Source: Candidatus Methanophagales archaeon (lineage in GTDB: Archaea; Halobacteriota; Syntropharchaeia; Alkanophagales; Methanospirareceae). Taken from it: a stretch of 10,382 nt of DNA. A program made the translations under genes and the position numbers. This document shows positions 1 through 6,635 of the stretch, in pieces (within the stretch, counting starts at the first letter, position 1; each line of letters starts with the position of its first letter). Location of the stretch: positions 1 through 10,382 of the forward strand of contig JAGGRS010000017.1 in NCBI GenBank assembly GCA_021159475.1. The letters are read 5' to 3'. The notes beneath the pieces are model-generated. The model was not told where the DNA came from. It saw only the letters and a list, made by a program, of their open reading frames with translations, and did not search any database.

Positions 1-25
1 AAAAAATACGATACAGAGATACATA

Positions 26-1474
26 TCATGGCTTTGAAGATTCCTCATAAGCAATAGCGGCATTTATTATCTTTTCTTCTCCGAATTGCTCACCCACAAG
101 CTGCAATCCAACAGGTAGCCCATTGTAGAATGCGCATGGTATTGATATGGACGGCACACCGGCTAAATTCATCGGCACAGTATTAACATCGGCGAGATAT
201 AGAGAAAGCGGGTCTTTTATTCGTTCACCGAGCTTAAATGCGACAAATGGCATCGTCGGCAGTGCCAGTATATCGTATCTCTTCAGTGCGGTATCGAACT
301 CGCGCCTTATGAGTGTGCGCACCTTCAATGCCTTCAGATAATATCTGCCATAGTAGCCCACGGAAAGGGCATAAGTACCGAGAATAATCCGCCTCTTCAC
401 CTCCTCGCCAAACCCTTCGCCTCTTATCCTTGAGAACGTTGTATGCCAGTCAGCATCCTGAGCGTGTCGAAGCCCATACCTGAGCCCGTCAAACCTCGCA
501 AGATTCGATGACGCCTCGGACATTGCAATGATGTAATAAGCAGCGAGTGCATATTTCAGATATTTCATGCTCATCTCCTCGTAAGATGCACCGAGCTCCT
601 CAAATCTGTGAATGGCATTCCAGACGGCGGATTCAACCTCTGGTGAGACACCCTCTATGAACTCCCTGGGCACACCTATCCTCAGACCTTTCACACCCTC
701 TTCCACGTAACGATATTGATAGTTAGTAGCACGGTTGTTACTCAACTTCACCTGTGTGCTGTCCCTTTCATCCTTCGCCGATATCACTTCCAGGAGTAAT
801 GCGGCATCTCTTACATTTGACGCCATTGGACCTATCTGTTCTAAGGAATTGGCGTATGCAATGAGCCCATAACGAGAAACGAGCCCGTAAGTGGGCTTCA
901 AGCCGACGATGCCGCAGAAAGAAGCGGGGCAGCGAATCGAGCCTCCGGTATCGGAGCCGAGAGCAAGAACAGCCTCGCCTGCTGCGATAGCTGCGGCGCT
1001 ACCACCAGAAGAGCCTCCAGGCACTCTACTCCGGTCATGCGGGTTTAATGTCGGTCCGTAATAGCTCGTCTCGGTGGAAGAGCCCATGCAGAACTCGTCC
1101 ATATTCGTCTTACCTATGATTATCGCGCCTTCGCGCTTCAGCGCCTCTATCACGGTGGCATCATACGGCGGGATATAACCCTCGAGTATCTTCGATGCGC
1201 ACGTGGTCTGGATATTTTTGGTGGAGATACTGTCCTTGATGGCGATAGGTACACCAAGCAGCTTCTTATGCATGTATTCCTCTTCATCTTTATCCCTGTT
1301 ATTATCCACTTCCCTCGCCTTTCTCAGCGCTTCTTCCTTGTTCAATGTGATATAGCAGTTCAGTTCGCTCCTCTCTATTCGCTCATATATCCCCGATATT
1401 AACTCCTCACAGGATATAGCCCCACTTTTTATGCCATCCACTATTTCCATTGCTGTTAAACGTTTCATCTTCAT
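26..1474 (-). CDS. gatA: Asp/Glu-tRNA amidotransferase subunit A (amidase family)
   Basis: Subunit A of the GatCAB amidotransferase is the glutaminase that frees ammonia for converting misacylated Asp-tRNA(Asn) or Glu-tRNA(Gln) to the amide form. Archaea usually use GatDE for Gln-tRNA, so the Asn route is the likely role here (inference). The 482-residue length is normal for the family. The Ser-cisSer-Lys triad is visible: Lys80 in GVPIAIKDS, cis-Ser155 in GGSSGGS and nucleophile Ser179 in SDTGGSIR, followed by FCGIVGLKPTYG. The ATG at 1474 overlaps the argJ stop by 4 nt (ATGA), so translation is probably coupled; a second Met two codons on is the alternative start. Neither gatC nor gatB is visible in the window. 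An ATG at 29 overlaps the gatA stop, but only nine codons remain before the edge. Other amidase-family members share the fold, but the motif spacing fits GatA well. Confidence 0.93.
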   Translation of the reverse strand: MKMKRLTAMEIVDGIKSGAISCEELISGIYERIERSELNCYITLNKEEALRKAREVDNNRDKDEEEYMHKKLLGVPIAIKDSISTKNIQTTCASKILEGYIPPYDATVIEALKREGAIIIGKTNMDEFCMGSSTETSYYGPTLNPHDRSRVPGGSSGGSAAAIAAGEAVLALGSDTGGSIRCPASFCGIVGLKPTYGLVSRYGLIAYANSLEQIGPMASNVRDAALLLEVISAKDERDSTQVKLSNNRATNYQYRYVEEGVKGLRIGVPREFIEGVSPEVESAVWNAIHRFEELGASYEEMSMKYLKYALAAYYIIAMSEASSNLARFDGLRYGLRHAQDADWHTTFSRIRGEGFGEEVKRRIILGTYALSVGYYGRYYLKALKVRTLIRREFDTALKRYDILALPTMPFVAFKLGERIKDPLSLYLADVNTVPMNLAGVPSISIPCAFYNGLPVGLQLVGEQFGEEKIINAAIAYEESSKP

Positions 1475-2745
1475 AGCATAGAGGCATTCAGCATTACGTA
1501 GTCACAGGAGAGGTCGCATCCCCATGCTGTTGCAGTTGCCTCCTCTTCTACTTCTCCTTCTCCTTCTTCTCCTACATCCAGCACAATATCTATGGCTATC
1601 TCCTTACCCTTCATCACTTCACGATTCCACGTGCTGAGAATCCTTCCGTTCCTCACCACCTCCACCTCCCGCTCTTTTCCCCTGAACTTCATTGATACCA
1701 CTTCTACTTCTGGAACAGTGCTGCTATTGCTACTGGTATTGGTGCCGATACAGCTCCCGATGGCTGCTATTATACGACCACATGCGAGGTCAATGCGCTC
1801 ACCGAAGATGGCACTCTTCACCAGTGGCGATCTCAGAATCTCACGTGCTATCAACTTCGCATCCTCCACTGGCGCTCCCCTCAGACTCACATTCACCTCG
1901 ATAAACTTCGTTGCACCTTCGCCATCACGTGCAATCATCTTCGCAAGCGCCTTGCAGAGATAATTCAAGCCCGCTTTGAAGTCTTCCTCGCTTATCGCCT
2001 CACCTCCACGGCTGACGAGCAATACCATATCGTTCGTGCTCATGTCCCCATCCACAACAATCATATTGAAAGAATTGTCACATGCATCCTTCAGGCACGT
2101 TCGCATTGTCCCGACATCCAGTTCCGCATCTGTATAGATGAATGCCAGCATTGTAGCCGTAGCCAGATGCAGATGTGGGTATATCATCCCCGAACCCTTC
2201 GCTATACCTCCTATTGTTACATCGCCAACCTTGATAGCCAGTTCCTTCGGGAACGTATCAGTGGTCATAATCGCCCTTGCCGCCGCTGTGCTGCCCTCGG
2301 GGTCTGAAGTCAATCTCTTAGCGACCTCCCGCACCTGCCGCTCTATCATGCCGATATCCAGTTGTTTCCCTATGGGACCGGTAGATGCAACAGCCACCTC
2401 GCTCTTATCAATGCCAAGTGCAGCAGAAGCGAGTTCTGCCATTCTATTCGCATTTCGCATACCCTCTTCGCCCGTAAAGCTGTTCGCACAGCCACTATTG
2501 GCAATTATTGCACCTATTCGCCCGGTTTCAAGCAGCAGCCGCTGTGTAAAGATGAGGGGCGCGGCTTTCATCTTGTTCCTGGTGAACATACCCACTGCTT
2601 TACCTTTGCCCTCTATCAGTGCCAGTCCCTTGTTGTTCTCCCTTAGCCCGTATGCCCTTACACCCGGTACAGCGCAAATCCCGCCCTTTAGCTCCTCTAT
2701 CTTCGCGTTCATCTCCATATTCTTCTCACTATTCTCATTTCTCAC
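1471..2745 (-). CDS. argJ: Arginine biosynthesis bifunctional protein ArgJ (ornithine acetyltransferase)
   Basis: ArgJ transfers the acetyl group from N-acetylornithine to glutamate, closing the cyclic arginine pathway. Some members also use acetyl-CoA. It is made as a precursor that cleaves itself just before a Thr. Visible family signatures are GGICAVPGVRAYGL near the N-terminus, AIIANSGCANSFTG, STGPIGKQLD, GIAKGSGMI, the cleavage region ending ATML (Thr198 as nucleophile) and C-terminal ATAWGCDLSCDYV. Length (424) is slightly above usual. The extra residues are a HL/AT duplication at 191-198, an Asn/Ser/Thr stretch near 330-340 and a Glu/Gly-rich run before ATAWGCDL. The usual DPNWGR motif reads as IDLACGR. 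The reported start is a GTG overlapping the upstream stop (GTGA); ATG at 2718 or 2712 would match typical ArgJ N-termini better. The gene lies between the unrecognised gene and gatA in one transcription unit. Confidence 0.92.
   Translation of the reverse strand: MRNENSEKNMEMNAKIEELKGGICAVPGVRAYGLRENNKGLALIEGKGKAVGMFTRNKMKAAPLIFTQRLLLETGRIGAIIANSGCANSFTGEEGMRNANRMAELASAALGIDKSEVAVASTGPIGKQLDIGMIERQVREVAKRLTSDPEGSTAAARAIMTTDTFPKELAIKVGDVTIGGIAKGSGMIYPHLHLATATMLAFIYTDAELDVGTMRTCLKDACDNSFNMIVVDGDMSTNDMVLLVSRGGEAISEEDFKAGLNYLCKALAKMIARDGEGATKFIEVNVSLRGAPVEDAKLIAREILRSPLVKSAIFGERIDLACGRIIAAIGSCIGTNTSSNSSTVPEVEVVSMKFRGKEREVEVVRNGRILSTWNREVMKGKEIAIDIVLDVGEEGEGEVEEEATATAWGCDLSCDYVMLNASML
2152..2175 (-). 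repeat. Two adjacent 6-nt tandem duplications inside argJ
   Basis: On the coding strand, CATCTG occurs twice in tandem and is followed at once by GCTACG and GCTACA. Translated, this gives HLHLATAT where other ArgJ proteins carry a single dipeptide pair before ML (for example P-N-M-A-T-M-L). The frame is preserved, and the result is four extra residues directly at the self-cleavage site. Confidence 0.8.
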
Positions 2746-3476
2746 TTACTACTCGGCGCGAAAAGCCTCGCCCATAGCCTGTATGCCCGGTCATAGCCCC
2801 GCTCTATAATCATATCCACGAATCTCACATGCTCCTTAACGAGATGCTCCACCTCTTCATCACTTATCTCCGCTTCACCAAGAATCTCGCGCTTTAACTT
2901 CGCACCAAGGATATCCAGTGGCTTGCAGGGGGTGTCAACCACGATGTTCTTTATGTGGAAACCCCGCCTGGAAAGCGAGTTTAATACCTCCTCTGTGGCA
3001 TCCAGGCATATATTCCGCTCCCTCGCTCTATCCGCTATATATTCCGCCTCGCTACCCGCAGATTCCAGTTCATTAAAGATATCGTCCTTCAGAACCTCCT
3101 TCCATTCGCTTACCTCTATCTTACCCAGCTTCGCCTTCGCTGTTAAAATCAATATCTGCACCGCGATATCTCGCGATAGAAGTAACGAAGCATCTTCCTT
3201 GTAGCAATACAGGGCTCTATCACCAAGTGCAGGCAAGCACTCAAATAACGGCATGGCGGCTCGAAGGCGCTGTATATCAATATCCTCAGGCGCCATCGCA
3301 TCAACTATCAACTCAGGAGCGGTGCCATGTGCTATCTCTCTTATAAATCCCTCCTGATTACGTGTAAAATCCATAAACAGGCACTCATAATCATCGCTAC
3401 TCTGCATCAAAATCCTCGCTGCTTTACTCTTCGAATACGTCGTATTAACAGTTACGAGATTCGTTATTCGTTTCAT
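2742..3476 (-). CDS. Unrecognised conserved-looking protein upstream of argJ
   Basis: I do not recognise this 244-residue protein. It looks soluble, with no signal peptide or membrane segment. The first 100 residues look alpha/beta, with hydrophobic runs such as ECLFMDF and VQILILTAKAKLG. A charged, mostly helical C-terminal half contains GFHIKNIVVDTPCKPLDILGAK. Cysteines are scattered and form no zinc motif. The start could be ATG at 3494, but I prefer ATG at 3476. The only good box A, (AT)5 at 3493-3502, overlaps the longer start and lies about 22 nt before the shorter one, as expected for a leaderless archaeal transcript. The stop overlaps the argJ GTG by 4 nt, so it is probably the first gene of the unit with argJ and gatA. 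A role near arginine or aminoacyl-tRNA metabolism is a guess from position only. Confidence 0.8.
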   Translation of the reverse strand: MKRITNLVTVNTTYSKSKAARILMQSSDDYECLFMDFTRNQEGFIREIAHGTAPELIVDAMAPEDIDIQRLRAAMPLFECLPALGDRALYCYKEDASLLLSRDIAVQILILTAKAKLGKIEVSEWKEVLKDDIFNELESAGSEAEYIADRARERNICLDATEEVLNSLSRRGFHIKNIVVDTPCKPLDILGAKLKREILGEAEISDEEVEHLVKEHVRFVDMIIERGYDRAYRLWARLFAPSSK

Positions 3477-3492
3477 CTGTGGTGTATATAGC

Positions 3493-3502
3493 ATATATAT
3501 AT
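3493..3502 (-). promoter_or_regulatory. Box A (TATA) promoter for the unknown-argJ-gatA unit
   Basis: An uninterrupted alternating AT run is centred about 22 nt upstream of the ATG at 3476 on the minus strand. That is near the usual 25-27 nt box A to start-site distance, implying a leaderless or nearly leaderless mRNA. No Shine-Dalgarno sequence precedes this ATG. Confidence 0.45.
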
Positions 3503-3515
3503 GGAACAGGAAAAT

Positions 3516-3535
3516 GATTTTTAATTATATAATTA
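3516..3535 (+). promoter_or_regulatory. Box A region for tRNA-Val
   Basis: An A/T-only tract lies 13-32 nt before the mature tRNA 5' end. It includes the perfect 14-nt palindrome TAATTATATAATTA at 3522-3535. The upstream part of the tract (centre near 3521) sits at the expected -27 position. The palindrome could alternatively serve the divergent minus-strand unit. Confidence 0.45.
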
Positions 3536-3547
3536 TGATTTAATAAA

Positions 3548-3620
3548 GGGCTCGTGGTCTAGCTGGTGATGACGCCGCCTTCACGAGGCGGAGGTCGTGC
3601 GTTCGAATCGCATCGAGCCC
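3548..3620 (+). tRNA. tRNA-Val (anticodon CAC)
   Basis: This is a complete 73-nt cloverleaf. The acceptor GGGCTCG pairs with CGAGCCC. The anticodon arm CCGCC/GGCGG encloses loop TTCACGA, giving anticodon CAC, which reads GUG. The T arm GTGCG/CGCAT with one G-T pair encloses TTCGAAT. CCA is not encoded and no intron is present. A T-rich tract (ATTATTTTTG) follows immediately and could end transcription. Confidence 0.95.
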
Positions 3621-3630
3621 ATTATTTTTG
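3621..3630 (+). terminator. T-rich putative terminator after tRNA-Val
   Basis: The tract ATTATTTTTG directly follows the last tRNA base. Archaeal RNA polymerase commonly terminates at short T runs without a hairpin. It lies in the 45-nt gap between two convergent tRNAs, where termination would be needed. Confidence 0.4.
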
Positions 3631-3665
3631 TCCGCAGGAAAATAGACGGATGCAACAATTATTTA

Positions 3666-3748
3666 TGCGGGGGGCAGGATTCGAACCCGCGAACCCCTTC
3701 GGGAGCAGATCTTGAGTCTGCCACCTTTGTCCACTCGGTAACCCCCGC
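3666..3748 (-). tRNA. tRNA-Leu (anticodon CAA)
   Basis: This is an 83-nt class II tRNA on the minus strand. The acceptor GCGGGGG pairs with CCCCCGC and the discriminator is A. The anticodon arm GCAGA/TCTGC encloses CTCAAGA, giving CAA, which reads UUG. The long variable arm holds a CCC-GAA-GGG hairpin and the T arm is GCGGG-TTCGAAT-CCTGC. CCA is not encoded. The long variable arm, A discriminator and CAA anticodon together support Leu. Confidence 0.95.
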
Positions 3749-3771
3749 TAACTTATAACTTACAGTGATTA

Positions 3772-3785
3772 GATATTAACTTTTG
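3772..3785 (-). promoter_or_regulatory. BRE/box A for tRNA-Leu
   Basis: On the minus strand CCAAAAG-TTAATATC lies with its TATA core centred about 27 nt before the mature tRNA 5' end. This matches the usual archaeal BRE plus TATA arrangement. Confidence 0.55.
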
Positions 3786-3798
3786 GATGTGAAAAAAG

Positions 3799-3813
3799 CG
3801 AAAAGTTTAAAAG
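3799..3813 (+). promoter_or_regulatory. BRE/box A for the SIS-domain gene
   Basis: CGAAAAGTTTAAAAG is a good archaeal BRE plus TATA element. A start site about 26 nt downstream would fall near 3835, leaving a leader of roughly 14 nt before the ATG at 3849. Confidence 0.55.
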
Positions 3814-3848
3814 TGGATGATGGATATTTCTGCCTGTGAATGTGAAAT

Positions 3849-4964
3849 ATGGGTGTGAACAAAGTCGGTCGAGAAGTCCGCTATATAGATGGCGTGATAA
3901 GAAATGTTCACAATGTGAGGAAGAGGGAGTTTAAGCCATTCTACAGAGACCTCTTCGATGCCGACTGTATAATCCTCGTAGGCGAGGGCAGGTCTCAGAG
4001 CGCTCTTTACATCGGCATGGGACAGATGGACAAGGTGGTGCGGACTCTGGTTGATATAGACTTCCCGGGCAGGAACATCCTGGAAGCTGCACCGATACTG
4101 GAGAAGAAGCATGATAAGATAGCTCTGCTCGTCAATTCAGGAAGTGGTGAGACTTCAACGCCAAAGATCGTGGTTAAGCAGCTATCTGAGTATATAGAGC
4201 GCACGGGGACACCCAAATTCACCATTGATGTCGTCGTATCCAATCCCGACTCATCAATAGGGAGGATAGGGAAGGAATATGGGAATATGGTGGAACTGAA
4301 GGGCAGAGGTAAGAAATCCAACTCGACCAATACTTTCCTCAGGCATGGTATTATGAACGATGTCTACGAGCTTGGCTCCTTACTCCTGTTCCAGAAGACG
4401 AAGGAGGCAATAAACGAGCACGCTGATTATAATACTGTGTTCGAGAAGATAGATGCGGAATCGAGAGTGATAACCAGCATCGTAAATGAATTCATCAATT
4501 CAGAGATTTACGAAGATATCGTATCTAAATTGGAGACAAGAAGCCGGATAACCATGGGTGGGCTGGGTCCGGCGAGGAACGTAGCGAAGATGACCGCGAT
4601 AAGACTGCAGCATGTAAAAAGGGCGATAGGGGATGAGGCTTATTTGTCCGGTCCTTTTGCACCGCGACCCCGCGCCGGTGATATATTATTCCTGGTCTCA
4701 TGGTCTGGTGAGACGGAACCACTCCTCGGCTGGTGCAGCGAGCAGAAGAAATTCGGTGGCTATGTTTATTCCATCGTTGGCACCGAATCCACACTATCGC
4801 GAGAGTCAAAGAGCTTCATCATACCATCTTCACCCGTCGAGTTCTATGAACGCGCTACATTCGCGCTCAGCCCGCTGCCACTGCATCTTGTTGAGCGATT
4901 GAATCAACGCGGCTTCAAATTGCCGGGGTATATCATGGAATGGTGGCATTCCGTGACTCAATAA
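3849..4964 (+). CDS. Tandem SIS-domain (sugar phosphate isomerase/binding) protein
   Basis: The protein has 371 residues and two SIS folds, which bind phosphosugars in isomerases, synthases and regulators. SIS domain 1 spans about 38-185 (CIILVGEGRSQ, then LLVNSGSGETSTP at 94-106). Domain 2 spans about 232-345 (ITMGGLGPARN, then FLVSWSGETEPL at 281-292). Both carry the Ser-rich SGET phosphate-binding loop, so both sites may bind ligand. Tandem SIS architecture resembles the isomerase half of GlmS and archaeal phosphoglucose/phosphomannose isomerases, but I cannot name the substrate. No glutamine amidotransferase, CBS or DNA-binding domain is fused. The gene stands alone behind its own box A. 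Its stop is 1 bp from the stop of the convergent decarboxylase-like gene. Confidence 0.85.
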   Translation: MGVNKVGREVRYIDGVIRNVHNVRKREFKPFYRDLFDADCIILVGEGRSQSALYIGMGQMDKVVRTLVDIDFPGRNILEAAPILEKKHDKIALLVNSGSGETSTPKIVVKQLSEYIERTGTPKFTIDVVVSNPDSSIGRIGKEYGNMVELKGRGKKSNSTNTFLRHGIMNDVYELGSLLLFQKTKEAINEHADYNTVFEKIDAESRVITSIVNEFINSEIYEDIVSKLETRSRITMGGLGPARNVAKMTAIRLQHVKRAIGDEAYLSGPFAPRPRAGDILFLVSWSGETEPLLGWCSEQKKFGGYVYSIVGTESTLSRESKSFIIPSSPVEFYERATFALSPLPLHLVERLNQRGFKLPGYIMEWWHSVTQ

Positions 4965-4965
4965 T

Positions 4966-5409
4966 TTACAATACCGCTATCACGGTCTTACCGCATCTCA
5001 CCCTCGTGCCACTACCCACACATAGCTCAAAACCCTCTGGCACGCTCACATCCACACGAGAGCCGAAACATATCTTACCCATTCGCTCGCCCTTGCTTAT
5101 CGCCTGCCCTTCCTCCACATCACACTTTATCCTGCGAGTGAAGAAACCCGCTATCTGAACCACCTTTATGGTGCCGTATTTCGTATCCAGCACAATTGTA
5201 TTCTTCGTATTGAAATCGCTGATTCGCATAAATGCGGGCTTATAAGTGCCCATCTCCGGCGTTATCCGCTTTACTACGCCATCCAGTGGCGCAACGGTGA
5301 CATGGAGATTGTGGAGATGCATGAATATAGAGACCGTTCTCCCTTCTCCTTCTTCTCCTATAATCCTCAATACCCGACCGCTCGCGGGCGATACCATCTC
5401 CTCACCCAT
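4966..5409 (-). CDS. Short phosphatidylserine (archaetidylserine) decarboxylase-like protein
   Basis: The family makes phosphatidyl- or archaetidylethanolamine using a pyruvoyl group formed by self-cleavage at Gly-Ser. Family features in order are SPASGRV (7-13), NLHVTVAPLDGVV (34-46), YKPAFMRISDFNTKNT, GTIKVVQIAGFFTRRI (79-94), GERMGKICFGSRVDVSVP (107-124; cleavage expected between Gly116 and Ser117) and a C-terminal G-T-VRCGKTVIA lipoyl-like end. Two things are odd. The protein is only 147 residues, lacking the N-terminal hydrophobic segment and FFRDP-type motif of usual archaeal enzymes. The Asp of SPADG is Ser10. The ATG starts 3 nt after the pcm stop, and no upstream in-frame extension is available inside pcm. 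It is the last gene of the aIF1A operon. It may be a diverged or soluble family member, so activity is uncertain. Confidence 0.8.
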   Translation of the reverse strand: MGEEMVSPASGRVLRIIGEEGEGRTVSIFMHLHNLHVTVAPLDGVVKRITPEMGTYKPAFMRISDFNTKNTIVLDTKYGTIKVVQIAGFFTRRIKCDVEEGQAISKGERMGKICFGSRVDVSVPEGFELCVGSGTRVRCGKTVIAVL

Positions 5410-5412
5410 CTT

Positions 5413-6063
5413 TCATCTTACCTCTTTGAAACCAAATCTGCCAATCAGGGGCACGAATACGACCTCACATTTGCTCTGCTTCACAATCCCGTTCTTCTTC
5501 TCCACCAAGTATAGCTCCTGTATGTATCTCCCGATGGGTATGACCATCCTGCCGCCGGTCTCCAATTGTTCGAGCAATGGCGGTGGCACAGCTGGGGCTG
5601 CGCATGTCACACATATCTTGTTGAATGGTGCATATTCGGGAAGCCCAAGCGTTCCATCACCTGATACAACGACCACATTCTTATAGCCCGCTTCTCTCAG
5701 ATTCCGCATTGAGAAATCAACCAGTAAAGCCAGTCGCTCTACTGTATATACACGACCCTCAGCGCCTATCAACTCAGCAATGACCGCGGCATGATACCCG
5801 GAACCAGCGCCGATCTCAAGCACTTTATCCCCCCTCTCCAATTTTAAATAATCACACATCATCGCCACCATGTGCGGCGCACTTATCGTCTGCCCGCCAC
5901 CAATGGGCAACGGATAATCCCCGTATGCCTGGTCTCGCAGTTCGGGAGGTACAAATAGATGCCGCTTTACACGATTCATCGCTTCTAATACCTCCGTGCT
6001 AATCCCCCGACGCCTCAGAAGGGCAACCATTCGCTCCCTCTCTTCTCTATACTCGTCCTCCAT
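5413..6063 (-). CDS. pcm: Protein-L-isoaspartate O-methyltransferase
   Basis: The enzyme methylates abnormal L-isoaspartyl residues in aged proteins using S-adenosylmethionine, starting their repair; it is cytosolic. The 216-residue protein has the family landmarks: RHLFVPPELRDQAYGDYPLPIGGGQTISAPHM (34-65, including the Thr-Ile-Ser substrate loop at 59-61), the SAM-binding motif VLEIGAGSGYHAAV (81-94), the acidic VYTVER strand end, VVSGDGTLG and the late motif TCAAPAVPPPLLEQLETGGRMVIPIG. All motifs are intact and the length is typical. The ATG at 6063 follows the dim2 stop by 32 nt. That spacer contains GATAAATAAGTATAG on the minus strand, which might be a weak internal promoter. Confidence 0.95.
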   Translation of the reverse strand: MEDEYREERERMVALLRRRGISTEVLEAMNRVKRHLFVPPELRDQAYGDYPLPIGGGQTISAPHMVAMMCDYLKLERGDKVLEIGAGSGYHAAVIAELIGAEGRVYTVERLALLVDFSMRNLREAGYKNVVVVSGDGTLGLPEYAPFNKICVTCAAPAVPPPLLEQLETGGRMVIPIGRYIQELYLVEKKNGIVKQSKCEVVFVPLIGRFGFKEVR

Positions 6064-6095
6064 TCCACTATTGAACTATACTTATTTATCTCTCT

Positions 6096-6635
6096 TCACC
6101 ACTCGGGTTCCAGTGCCCGCCTTTTACGCTCCAGGAAGGCGTATACAGTATTGTGGGGAGTCCCTTTTATGAGCATCTCTATCGCTTCCCTCGCCACTTT
6201 TATCTGCTCAGGATAGCCTATCAAGCTCACGGTCTTACCATATACGGAGATTTTAACGCCCGTAAGCGTCTCTATCACACGTCTCGTCTTGCCCTTCTGC
6301 CCTATTATACGCCCTTTTATCCGCTTCAGCGCCTTTGGCGTGAGATGCGCGAGCGATATGACATCGAATATGAGGGACTCATCCTCGAGCAGTGCGAAAG
6401 CCTTCTCAGGTGAGAAGCCGCGTCCTATCGCACTGATTGCATCTACCACCCTCAATGTCTTCGTCGGGTCATCCTCATCTCCACCCGTGCTCTCTATGCA
6501 TACCTCGCCATCCTCACTATTCACCTTTATCCTGCTCGCCGATGCACGCTCAAGCTCCTCCTTCACTATCCCATTATGCCCGATGAGCACCCCAATCCTA
6601 TCCAGGGGCACTCTGACATACTGTATTATTGCCAT
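6096..6635 (-). CDS. KH-domain ribosome maturation protein Dim2/Pno1
   Basis: Archaeal Dim2 (Pno1, Krr1-related) binds the 3' end of pre-16S rRNA during small-subunit maturation. The protein has 179 residues with two KH domains. KH1 covers about 1-75 with the loop GVLIGHNGIVK (15-25). KH2 covers about 85-158 with GRIIGQKGKTRR (108-119) followed by TGVKISVYG. The C-terminus is basic (ERKRRALEPEW), as in the family. The start codon lies inside the rio1 reading frame, giving a 38-nt overlap. The order aIF1A-rio1-dim2 is a familiar archaeal arrangement and supports the call. Confidence 0.93.
   Translation of the reverse strand: MAIIQYVRVPLDRIGVLIGHNGIVKEELERASASRIKVNSEDGEVCIESTGGDEDDPTKTLRVVDAISAIGRGFSPEKAFALLEDESLIFDVISLAHLTPKALKRIKGRIIGQKGKTRRVIETLTGVKISVYGKTVSLIGYPEQIKVAREAIEMLIKGTPHNTVYAFLERKRRALEPEW

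Noticed and set aside
1..29. Possible start of a fourth coupled gene after gatA (ATG at 29 overlapping the gatA stop), or a T-run terminator at the window edge
   Set aside because: Only nine codons remain, with no recognisable protein start, and both readings are equally possible.
2138..2809. Long plus-strand frame opposite argJ
   Set aside because: argJ on the minus strand has full family motifs; this frame is an antisense shadow with Ser/Pro-rich low-complexity translation.
3522..3535. The 14-nt palindrome as a dedicated operator
   Set aside because: It is pure A/T in a promoter gap, where short palindromes are expected by chance, so it is reported only as part of the box A region.
3807..4330. 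Minus-strand frames opposite the SIS gene
   Set aside because: The SIS protein has two recognisable domains; the opposite frames have none.
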